Shown here in pieces: positions 1-7,957 of a stretch of 55,022 nucleotides of DNA. Source of the stretch: Candidatus Raymondbacteria bacterium RIFOXYA2_FULL_49_16 (GTDB lineage: Bacteria; Fibrobacterota; OXYB2-FULL-49-7; XYB2-FULL-49-35); assembly GCA_001789205.1 (NCBI GenBank), contig MFYT01000037.1, positions 1 through 55,022 of the forward strand, in the 5' to 3' direction. How positions within the stretch are numbered: the first letter of the stretch is position 1; every line of letters begins with the position of its first letter. A program made the translations under genes and the position numbers. The notes beneath the pieces were generated by a model. That model worked only from the letters and a program-made list of their open reading frames with translations. It was not told the DNA's origin and did not search any database.

Positions 1-764
1 TGTGCTGGTGCCAACAGAGAAAACGAGACTGCACGGGGAACTGGTTGGGTTGTTCAGCGTATAGGTGTTGATGATGAGCGCAGGGTGCGTGTCATTGGCC
101 TGGTCCTTTGACCTGAAATAATAACTGCCTCCGACACCGGAAGGATCGGAGAAGGCAAGGCCATAGGCGGTCTTGTTGACTATGTCCTGCATGATTGCAA
201 TATCCAACGGAATGGACCTGACTTCGTCCAATGTTGTCATGTTCGTTATGGACGTGGAGTTTATCCGAGAATTGTTGTTGCCTTTGCATATATCCACGGC
301 ACGGTTGGACGAATTACCCAGCCAGTACACGGAATTGTAGCGCTTATATTTGTAGTCGCTCGCGTTAGCCACATAGGCTGTAAAATTTCCATTGCCTTCG
401 TAAAATGTGTCAACAAGTGACGATATCTGAAAGGACTTTGTCGTAATATTAGCGCTACTACTGGCGCCCAGTACTTTTATCTTCAAGGAACATGATGAGA
501 TGGGATCAGTAGGAAGAGAGGCAAGGTTCCATCCTATCATTGGATTGTAAATGTCCCATGCCATGATTCTTAAATAACCCAGCGCACCGCCATTTAGCGT
601 ATCTTCGGTTGGAAGATCGCTGACGTAATTGTCATTATTTGTCTCATACACGTTCCGGGCGCTAAAAGTTGCAATTGGCGCCAGTGTGATCATCAGTAAT
701 ATATTCAAGATGGAGAGAGAAATAAGGCCGATATGTCTGGTGCTTGGGGGGGAGGGTAGCACAT
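1..764 (-). CDS. Secreted DNRLRE-like (CBM96-type) protein, C-terminal part outside the window
   Basis: An open minus-strand frame runs from an ATG at 764 to the left edge, so the C-terminus is missing (254 residues seen). It starts with a hydrophobic stretch (roughly residues 12-32, ending near 'APIATFSA') that fits a signal peptide. The rest reads like a DNRLRE/CBM96 beta-sandwich: 'NDNYVSD' near the start, then 'LKIKVLGAS', 'IPLDIAIMQDIVN' and the closing 'YYFRSKD...HPALIIN' strand pattern. Such domains are found on extracellular polysaccharide-binding proteins. The frame is visible; the family call is from pattern memory and moderate. No strong ribosome binding site precedes the ATG, so the start is uncertain. 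As the last gene of the minus-strand block it probably also carried a sorting tail, which cannot be seen. Confidence 0.6.
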
Positions 765-892
765 CGGCCTCGATATTGAACACTCAATGCCTAAAACTAT
801 ATATATTATAATATACTATCATTTTATATGCATAAAAATGGGTAATATGCTCATTTAAATGAGGAATATACGCAATGGTCGATTTTAAGTTC

Positions 893-944
893 ATCCCGAT
901 ATTCCTCAGTAATAAAGGCAACACCTGGGGTCGCCGTTGTCATT
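893..944. repeat. Direct repeat copy A
   Basis: This segment begins ATCCCGATATTCCTCAGTAA and ends GGTCGCCGTTGTCATT. It matches 1281-1331 almost base for base, with one single-base indel and about one substitution. Both copies lie in noncoding DNA, which suggests a dispersed intergenic repeat or the ends of a small non-autonomous element. Confidence 0.8.
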
Positions 945-1280
945 TCTTCTTCACTGCGCTGGTCTCGGGAACCTGTTTTATTGGTACGACTATTTTCAGG
1001 TGAAACTATCCAATGGAATACAATGGTATGTGCTATATAATATAACCAATTTAGTAAAAATAACCAATAAATATTTATGATAGTTAAAACAGCGAGAATC
1101 ATTGACAGATAAATGGAAAAAGGTATATTATGGTATATGCAGAGTTTTATTGGTGATATTGGTGCTGTTTGGGTTAGTGCGACTCTTTTAATGCTAAATG
1201 CTATGCTAAGGAAATTCAATGTTGCACTCCTAAAAGACATATTTTTCAGCGAGGGGGGCATTGTAAGTCTTCCTGCTTTA

Positions 1281-1331
1281 ATCCCGATATTCCTCAGTAA
1301 TAAAGGCAACCCTTGGGTCGCCGTTGTCATT
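1281..1331. repeat. Direct repeat copy B
   Basis: Second copy of the 893-944 element in the same orientation, beginning ATCCCGATATTCCTCAGTAA and differing by one indel in the 'acctgggg/ccttggg' part. The roughly 336 bases between the copies show no gene. Confidence 0.8.
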
Positions 1332-1406
1332 CCTTTATGCATATCTCCCAATCCTGTATTGTTATGTACGCCTCCATTTTCGTTTCACGGATTCCTGCCT
1401 TGCGCG

Positions 1407-3776
1407 TTATCTGACCAATACGGTTTTATTGATGAGTATTGTATTGCCTTGGCTGAATCTTACGAAATACACGCCCGTTGGTTGATCGCGCGCGTCCCAG
1501 ATCACAGTAGCGCCTGACCAGGAACTTCGGATTTCGGACGAGAAATCCTTTACTATTCTTCCGGAAATTGAGAATACAGCCAATCTTGCATCCGGCATGC
1601 GGCATTTGGCATTTCTGAGAGTAACCTGCACCGTTGGATTAAAGGGATTAGGAAATATGTCAAGCACAATCCGGCCGGAAAGCCCACCGGTTTTGCCTGC
1701 TGCAACCAGGGACGAATCCGGTTTAAAAATAATCAGATCGCTGATAACCGCCGTATCCAGTTCAACCGTCAGATTTCCATCAGCTATCTCTATCGGGATA
1801 TACCTGGCGCTCACCGGCAGGCCGGGCGTAACAAGGCCGCCTGTTTCACGAAGCCGCATGCTTCCCGCAGGATAATACCTGTCCGGGAAATAAAAGACCG
1901 TATCATGCAGCACTGAGATGCCCTCAACGCGGATATTTTTGATCACATTTGACGAATCAGTATTTAGGGCGCAGGAATTGTTCGCCCGCAACGATACATA
2001 ATACGACCCATTAATTATGGGATAATTCCAAGCAGCATTGGAAGTTGTCTTGATGCACCGCATTGCCAGAAAATCCTCGGCCCGGGAATAGAGCGCCGGC
2101 CAGGAAGAGTTGTCTGGCGCGGTAAAATTCCCTGTCCAGCCGGTGTTTGTCACATTTATCCAGCCTGCGGGCTGCGTGACGTCGTGGCTATATCCCCACT
2201 GGGTGTAATTCCCGAAGTTTATTTTTGCTATGGTATCCAAAGGATAGGTGACATATACAAGCCGTTTGTCCACATTTGTGTTTCCGTTATTGTCCGTTGC
2301 GGTCAAATAGAACGTATAATACCCTTCAATATCGGGAATAAAACCGCCGGAATCAGAGATTCCCGATATCTGCGTTGTTCCGGCCAGCGATGCACCGTCA
2401 AAACGGTCGACTTTATATGACCATGCCAACTTGGCCGGGCCAAGTACTCCGTCCTCATGGTCTGCGCCAGTGCCTTTCAACGCCACCGGCGAACCGACGA
2501 CGCCGTGGGATTGCTCCACGGGTAATTTTATATGCGCAACCGGCGGATCGTTCGCGTTTATTGTTTTGGTGATCGTCCACTTGTCGAAAACGATATAATT
2601 GTTTCCTGTGGATCTTATCAGGTTCGTCCCTGTCATCACGTTTCCATTGATTTCGATCTGGAATTTCTTGTGCCAGTGAAACCCTGCTGCATTGATGAAA
2701 AACGTATGATTGCCATGCCGCGTTTTTATAAAAAAGGAACCCAAAGGCGTTTGCTCAATCCGCCAGACGCTGTCAACGGTCATAAAAGGAGACCTGAAAT
2801 TATCATGATAGTGGCCTGATATTACAGCGTCCACTCCGTATCGGTCGCATATTGTGTCGTACATCTTCTCGCCCTTTGTCGAGAGTCCCCAATGGTCTTC
2901 AGTGCCAAGATTGCTATGCACCGGATAATGGTCAAAGAGTATCTTCCACATGGGCGTGGTATCGCTCAGTTCCTTTATAAGCCACCGGTGCTGGACATTG
3001 TTTGTGTCCGTGGGCAGGCCATGGAGGGAAATTATCCTTGTGTTGCCGTAATCAAAGGAATAGTACCATTCGCTGCTGTCGTAATCGTTCCGGGGAAGGT
3101 ACCAGGCGGCAAAATAATACATGCCCGATTGAGCTTCGCGGTTGGTCCACGTTCCGCAATCCCCGTCATGATTCCCCACTGTCGTATATATCGTCGTTTT
3201 CTGGATCATTGATCTGAATGGGTCCCACCACGAACCATCCGTGTATTGGCTCATGCATCCATGCTCCTGTTCCACATCGCCCTGGCATATCCATATTTCC
3301 GGCACCGGATTATGGATCGCATGCATTTCAGCCACGCATATCGAGTCCTCGCTTCCGCCCCATGGAACCGAGGGGCCATAGATGAGATCGCTCTCTGCAA
3401 AAAGCCTGAAATGCGTGTTTCCGTCGCCTTTGACCGGCGCGGTGGTAAAAACCATGGAATCAATGCCCGTGTACTCATAAGATCCGGACACGACTTTGTA
3501 ATAGTATCTGGATGAAGGTTGAAGGCCGGAAAGGCGCGCCAGATAGACATTGTCTTCCCATGCATCCCAGAAATTCTTTGCGTCCACGACCGCGGCAACG
3601 GAGTTGTCCATCGAAGATGGGGCAACGCCATAATAAACACTGAAACTGGCAGGAGCGTCTGATTTAAAAACGATCAATGCCGACTCATCGGTGACAATCT
3701 GGCTGTATGGCCCGCGAACGACCTCCAATGAAAATGCAACAAAAGGCAGAAGATAAATGATGATTGATAGTCTCAT
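1407..3776 (-). CDS. Secreted purple-acid-phosphatase-like metallophosphoesterase with sorting tail
   Basis: Predicted extracellular calcineurin-type phosphoesterase of 789 residues. I start at the ATG at 3776 rather than at an upstream codon of the same frame: it follows a GGGGAAAG ribosome site and opens directly with a signal peptide (MRLSIIIYLLPFVAFS). Residues ~18-110 look like the fibronectin-like N-terminal domain of purple acid phosphatases ('VVRGPYSQ', 'SSRYYYKV'). The catalytic domain has 'QGDVEQEHG', 'GNHDGD', 'FDHYPVHS' and 'SGHYHDN'. The usual first GD motif is replaced by 'AESDLIYG'. A PKD-like segment ('AHIKLPVEQSHG...') and a beta-sandwich follow, then the tail ('FPNPFNPT', 'TGVYFVRF', final LVR). 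The real substrate is unknown; phosphorylated polymer or nucleotide scavenging are guesses. Confidence 0.8.
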   Translation of the reverse strand: MRLSIIIYLLPFVAFSLEVVRGPYSQIVTDESALIVFKSDAPASFSVYYGVAPSSMDNSVAAVVDAKNFWDAWEDNVYLARLSGLQPSSRYYYKVVSGSYEYTGIDSMVFTTAPVKGDGNTHFRLFAESDLIYGPSVPWGGSEDSICVAEMHAIHNPVPEIWICQGDVEQEHGCMSQYTDGSWWDPFRSMIQKTTIYTTVGNHDGDCGTWTNREAQSGMYYFAAWYLPRNDYDSSEWYYSFDYGNTRIISLHGLPTDTNNVQHRWLIKELSDTTPMWKILFDHYPVHSNLGTEDHWGLSTKGEKMYDTICDRYGVDAVISGHYHDNFRSPFMTVDSVWRIEQTPLGSFFIKTRHGNHTFFINAAGFHWHKKFQIEINGNVMTGTNLIRSTGNNYIVFDKWTITKTINANDPPVAHIKLPVEQSHGVVGSPVALKGTGADHEDGVLGPAKLAWSYKVDRFDGASLAGTTQISGISDSGGFIPDIEGYYTFYLTATDNNGNTNVDKRLVYVTYPLDTIAKINFGNYTQWGYSHDVTQPAGWINVTNTGWTGNFTAPDNSSWPALYSRAEDFLAMRCIKTTSNAAWNYPIINGSYYVSLRANNSCALNTDSSNVIKNIRVEGISVLHDTVFYFPDRYYPAGSMRLRETGGLVTPGLPVSARYIPIEIADGNLTVELDTAVISDLIIFKPDSSLVAAGKTGGLSGRIVLDIFPNPFNPTVQVTLRNAKCRMPDARLAVFSISGRIVKDFSSEIRSSWSGATVIWDARDQPTGVYFVRFSQGNTILINKTVLVR

Positions 3777-3859
3777 AGTCTTTCCCCTTAAAGTAGTTAA
3801 AGTATAATGATCTCGACAGTTATAAGTTATTTCATACCGCAACTTTTCATGTCAAGTAT

Positions 3860-5431
3860 TTAACGCGATAGTATAAGCTTTTTTAAATAATTGTCGTTCC
3901 CTATTTTAGCCTTTATTACATAAACTCCGCTTGCATGGGTCCCGATATTCCAGACGACCGTATTTTTGCCAGCCCTTATATTCTTGAATTCTTTTACAAG
4001 GTTTCCCCTTATGTCATAAATCAAAAGGCGGGCGGATTTGCCGGGATTGAATAAAGAAATGGTTGCCGTTGCGTTTAAAGGGTTGGGGCCGGCGTCCAAA
4101 ACAGGATTTCCCGGAATATCGGAAGAACTTATTATACCGGTCGGATTGTCAATTATGGCCGTCAGGATGTCCGTATCTAAGGAAAGACCGTCCGAAACGG
4201 TGAGTACCACTTTGTATGGGCCCGCCGATGAATATGCGTGCGAAACAATCGCGCCAACGCCCTGCGGGCTTCCATCGCCGAAATCCCAAGTGTACGTCAA
4301 TGGATCATTGTCGAGGTCGGCCGAAGCTGATCCGTCAAAATTGACCGTCTGATTCACCACCCCTTTTATGTCCGCCCCGGCAAAAGCCGTGGGCCAGTAA
4401 TTTGACGGGGCAGTGGTCGTGCCGGAAAACTGCCGTATCATGCTCCCCGTGGAAAGGTCCCATAGCTTGATCGTTACGGAATAACTGCAAGATACGCCCA
4501 CGCTTCCATCCGGGGAAAAATCAACGCCATCGATAACGCCGCCGTGGTTCATCATATATATATTGGCTCCGGTCTCAAGATTCCAATACCCGACGCGGCC
4601 GTCCTGGCATGCGGTGAGAAGCCTTTTGCCGTCCGGGGAAACAGCGCACTCCCGGACATTTTGAGTATGGCCGGTGAACGTCAAAAGAAGGTTGCCCGTC
4701 AAAACATCCCATAATTTTGCGGTCCCGTCATTACTTGTGGAAACAAGTTTCTTTCCATCAGGCGTGTATTTGACGCATGTGCACCAATTGGTATAAATGG
4801 GACTCAGTGTGCGTATCACATTGCCGGTCGACAGGTCCCAGAGTTTCACTTTGGAATATCCCAATATACTGTCCCAACAGCCAAGGGCGCCGATGGAATC
4901 ATCGGGGGAAAGATCGAGCGCCTCTCCGCCGCCGTTATTATCAACGATGTTCCTCAATATAGAGCCTGTCCCGACGCCCCACACATCAAGATGGCCTGTG
5001 GTGGTGCCGATAACAGGCCCGGCAATCGCGCACCTGGCAAGGTCATTATGCATGTATTCTATCGCCACTTCCCACATCGACGCCTTGTTGAATGTATGAA
5101 GAAGAGCGCCCGAAAGGAAATCATACTCCCGCGCAGGACCGCGTATGCCGATTGTCACACGCCTGCCGTCCGGAGACCACGAAATATCGTGCGCCCATCC
5201 AAAAGTGGGGATGGAACTGAAATATTTGCCTGTTTGCCAGTCCCAGAATTTCGCCGAACCATCGCCGCCGACAGCGGCTACAAATTGGCCGTTGGGCGAG
5301 AACCGCACCGCATATATCCTTTCATCAGCCGGCGAATTACCCACCGCAAGTATGGAGATGATTCCAAAGACAATGATGGAAAGATATGGCCTGGAATTCT
5401 TCCTTACCGGATATGTATGCACTCTTCGCAT
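3860..5431 (-). CDS. Secreted WD40 beta-propeller with PKD domain and sorting tail
   Basis: 523 residues, with an N-terminal signal segment after a basic start ('YLSIIVFGIISILAVGNS'). About seven WD40 blades follow, recognisable by 'FSPNGQ/SPDGR/TPDGK' turns and 'KLWDLSTG', 'KLWDVLTG' and 'GYWNLETG' strand ends, enough to close one propeller (about residues 40-350). A PKD domain ('VNFDGSASAD', 'YTWDFGDG') spans roughly 360-435, and the tail ('GPNPLNAT', 'LLIYDIRGNLVKEF', 'SGVYVIKAK', final LSR) ends the protein. WD40 propellers are non-catalytic platforms; here it would act outside the cell. It lies 83 bases downstream of the next minus-strand gene start and probably shares its transcript with the phosphoesterase. 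No enzyme motif is visible. Confidence 0.8.
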   Translation of the reverse strand: MRRVHTYPVRKNSRPYLSIIVFGIISILAVGNSPADERIYAVRFSPNGQFVAAVGGDGSAKFWDWQTGKYFSSIPTFGWAHDISWSPDGRRVTIGIRGPAREYDFLSGALLHTFNKASMWEVAIEYMHNDLARCAIAGPVIGTTTGHLDVWGVGTGSILRNIVDNNGGGEALDLSPDDSIGALGCWDSILGYSKVKLWDLSTGNVIRTLSPIYTNWCTCVKYTPDGKKLVSTSNDGTAKLWDVLTGNLLLTFTGHTQNVRECAVSPDGKRLLTACQDGRVGYWNLETGANIYMMNHGGVIDGVDFSPDGSVGVSCSYSVTIKLWDLSTGSMIRQFSGTTTAPSNYWPTAFAGADIKGVVNQTVNFDGSASADLDNDPLTYTWDFGDGSPQGVGAIVSHAYSSAGPYKVVLTVSDGLSLDTDILTAIIDNPTGIISSSDIPGNPVLDAGPNPLNATATISLFNPGKSARLLIYDIRGNLVKEFKNIRAGKNTVVWNIGTHASGVYVIKAKIGNDNYLKKLILSR

Positions 5432-5453
5432 AATGATGGCCTTTTTGTTAAGT

Positions 5454-6149
5454 TCATTTTGCGTTATATTCCTGTAAAAGTTCCTGCGCCTTCTTTCCGA
5501 TATTATCCGCGATGCGATTGACTATCTTTTCGCCCAGCTCGCGCGATGCGTCTGTGCGCGGGTCGCGGCCCCATATGCCCGCTTCCTTGGCGCCTTCTTC
5601 GGTTGTCAATACCTCATTCTTGATTTTATCCATATCCACTAAATCAGGACGCAAGTACATCAGTATGGACGTTTCCCAGTGCGCCGCGTGGTCCATTGCA
5701 TCTTCCGGCAAGTCGTACAAAAAGCCCTCCTTCATGGCAAAACCCTTTGCCTTGCCGTCCGCGGATATCGCGTCAACGGCCTTCTGAAGGGAATCAACCT
5801 GTTCATTAACGTCGTGCCCCGTTACTCCTATGACGACCTTGAATCCGACCGTGACAAGCCCCTTGAAAATGGCGGCAAACAGTCCGTCGACAATCTCCTG
5901 CGGCAGTCCTGGATGGCAGCCCGGTTTCCAGTGGTCCATATGGCCCCAGTATGTGGGGGGAACAACCACGCCGCCGAACTTCTCCGCGGTCCTGAGCAGG
6001 ATGCCATACGCCTTAAGCGTGTCATTGCCGAGCGCAAGATGCCGGCCATGCCATTCGAGCGAACCGACAGGCACGTACGCCACGGGGAATATTCTTATCG
6101 CTTCGTCGAATTCGTGAGGAAGCATTTCTTCGTATCTGACCTTATTCAT
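5454..6149 (-). CDS. Creatininase-family amidohydrolase (cytoplasmic)
   Basis: 231 residues from the ATG at 6149, chosen because an AAAGGAG site stands just upstream; a longer in-frame start at 6197 has none. It has the creatininase fold signatures: 'PVGSLEWHGRHLALGND' carrying the first metal ligands (Glu, His, Asp), 'GVTGHDVNEQ' in place of the usual GHGGN, and 'DHAAHWETSIL' in place of GHAGE.TS. Family members hydrolyse cyclic amides or related C-N bonds with two metal ions (creatininase, MftE, ArfB). There is no signal peptide and no tail, so it acts inside the cell, unlike its neighbours. A second family member sits at 38214-39017. The substrate cannot be read from sequence. Confidence 0.82.
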   Translation of the reverse strand: MNKVRYEEMLPHEFDEAIRIFPVAYVPVGSLEWHGRHLALGNDTLKAYGILLRTAEKFGGVVVPPTYWGHMDHWKPGCHPGLPQEIVDGLFAAIFKGLVTVGFKVVIGVTGHDVNEQVDSLQKAVDAISADGKAKGFAMKEGFLYDLPEDAMDHAAHWETSILMYLRPDLVDMDKIKNEVLTTEEGAKEAGIWGRDPRTDASRELGEKIVNRIADNIGKKAQELLQEYNAK

Positions 6150-6216
6150 ACGCTCCTTTCGATTCCGTTTGGCAATATCCGAGAGTCCCGAATTCAATTT
6201 TCATAAGAATTAAAAG

Positions 6217-7899
6217 CTACTTTAATAATGTTACAGCTTTGGTTAAAATCCTTTTACCCGCTTTTACTTTTACAATGTACAGGCCGCTCCGCAGGCTTCC
6301 GGCATCCCAAACAAAGACATTTTGATTGCTTAATGGCTCAAGTGACTCGATAAACTTCCCTGTGACATCATAGATGCTTACCGTTAAATTAACGGCGGGA
6401 TCCCGCCCCTGGATTGTTACCGTCGTTTTCGGGTTAAACGGGTTGGGGCTGACCAATATCTCTAATGACTTATTTCCTATCGCACCACCCTGTTCGGCAA
6501 TTGTTGGTCCAGCGCCTATGTTTCCGGCAAAGGTCGTGATGCTTCGGCTCGGCAAAACATAGGAAAAGGAATTCCCCGTAACCGCGATTGCGCCCAAATC
6601 AACGCCGCGTTCATTGGTCGAGGTGCGAACCGCGTTCAGGCTGGACAGACCGTCAAGGTTGGCAATTGAAAAATTAGCCGTTTTGTTCGAAGTCGCGGGG
6701 TTAATGGCGACGATGGTGAAGACGCTTTCCAAGGGATGCTTGTAGGCGGAGACCTTCACGTCGTTCGTGTCGCTTGATATCGCCTCTATCCGGATTGCCC
6801 CGGGCCTGACCCAGTGCGCGAATTGCCTGAAGGCATACCCGTCCTTGGTGATTCCATTTGACGAAAATCTGCAAACGCCGCCGGGACAGGGCCAGTTTTT
6901 TGAATAGATTAGCCCCTTAATTACGCCAGTGCTGCCGGTCTCTATTCCGAGCAACATCTGCCACATAGTCGCATTGCCGATGGTCAGCGCGTCATGTATC
7001 CATCCCGCCATGACCAAACCCGCTGAATCAGCAGGCTTATTGCCGCAGCAGTGAGAGACTTCCGGGACCCAGATACTGGTAATATTATATTGCCTCGCAA
7101 GGTTGGCGAGCGCTTGCCAGTATTGAGGAGTCGTCTTGCCCAATTCAGTTCCATAGCCATTGGCCGCCAGCCCGTCAACCCATCTTCGAGCCGCCGTATC
7201 CGCTAAAATAAGATTGGCGTAATTAACTGAATTCTGGACATTCCAGCTAAGGCCGACATATATCTTTATGTTTGGTTTGGCGGCCTTGATAATTGGAGCG
7301 GCGACCTTAAGGTAGGCAAGATAGCTCGAAAAATCCATACTTAAGCGGTTGTAGGGGCCGGTGGAATCACAAGGCTCGTTAAGGTCGGGTTCAGCAAAAG
7401 GTGTATACACATTAAAGGTCATGCCCGTGCTATCTTCCCAAATATTAATCATATCAATCGTGAAATACGCGAAATCATCATAAAATTCAGGCAGCAATTT
7501 GCCGCCCTGTATATACGGACAATCTTTCAATTCCGGTTTAGGACGGGCGAGTCCGCCCAAAAGCGTTTGCCCATACCTTTTCGCCCACCTGTAAGTCGTC
7601 CAAATCTCCTCTGAGTAAAATGGCGACAGGTAACTCCCTAAACCAGTATCCGATGCGGCCCCTGTTCTCACGAAACTGACGCCAATATCATTAAAGAATA
7701 TATCCCAAAAAGCAGTGTCATTCGCATAGCCGGATCCATTAACGGATGAGTCGTGGCTTTCCATCTGGCAGCCAAAGCCCTGAATGGTCTGGTATTCCGT
7801 GGCGCCGTTTATGGCGACTGTGGCGGCCTGCGACATGGAAAATCCAAGCATAAAAATGACCGTTTGCACGCAGATTAATGTCAGCGACTTGACTTGCAT
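6217..7899 (-). CDS. Divergent GH30-like secreted glycosidase with sorting tail
   Basis: 560 residues with signal peptide (cleavage near 'SMSQAA') and a GGGAGG ribosome site. The start 'VAINGATEYQTIQGFGC' and the closing beta-sandwich ('FRQFAHWVRPGAIRI', 'VVAINPATSNKTANF') match the GH30 paralogues in this locus. The catalytic positions differ: the acid/base lies in 'TPFAEPDLNEP' (Glu170) where GH30 normally has Asn-Glu-Pro, and the nucleophile is probably Glu280 in 'IWVPEVSHCCG'. The barrel also has unusual insertions. The tail runs from 'SPNPFNPKT' to 'SGLYIVKVKAG' and LLK. Likely an extracellular hemicellulase; specificity may differ from true GH30. It could be a separate clan GH-A family. 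Confidence 0.72.
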   Translation of the reverse strand: MQVKSLTLICVQTVIFMLGFSMSQAATVAINGATEYQTIQGFGCQMESHDSSVNGSGYANDTAFWDIFFNDIGVSFVRTGAASDTGLGSYLSPFYSEEIWTTYRWAKRYGQTLLGGLARPKPELKDCPYIQGGKLLPEFYDDFAYFTIDMINIWEDSTGMTFNVYTPFAEPDLNEPCDSTGPYNRLSMDFSSYLAYLKVAAPIIKAAKPNIKIYVGLSWNVQNSVNYANLILADTAARRWVDGLAANGYGTELGKTTPQYWQALANLARQYNITSIWVPEVSHCCGNKPADSAGLVMAGWIHDALTIGNATMWQMLLGIETGSTGVIKGLIYSKNWPCPGGVCRFSSNGITKDGYAFRQFAHWVRPGAIRIEAISSDTNDVKVSAYKHPLESVFTIVAINPATSNKTANFSIANLDGLSSLNAVRTSTNERGVDLGAIAVTGNSFSYVLPSRSITTFAGNIGAGPTIAEQGGAIGNKSLEILVSPNPFNPKTTVTIQGRDPAVNLTVSIYDVTGKFIESLEPLSNQNVFVWDAGSLRSGLYIVKVKAGKRILTKAVTLLK

Positions 7900-7957
7900 A
7901 ATTACCTCCCTTGATTTTAATTGAACAGATACCGTTCTTCCGGCAACCTTAAAAGCC

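Larger units (their letters stand above)
765..1406. other. Gene-free stretch with a duplicated 52-bp element
   Basis: About 640 bases separate the first two minus-strand genes. Frames on either strand here are short and carry no recognisable motif. The only structure I see is a pair of near-identical direct repeats, listed separately, about 390 bases apart, with AT-rich sequence between them. It probably holds the promoter of the left-edge gene. Confidence 0.5.

Noticed and set aside
851-1351. Minus-strand 166-codon frame
   Set aside because: It is built around the two direct repeats read in different frames; composition is not protein-like and there is no family signal.
1113-1517. Plus-strand 134-codon frame
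   Set aside because: Overlaps the end of the phosphoesterase gene and the repeat; no support.
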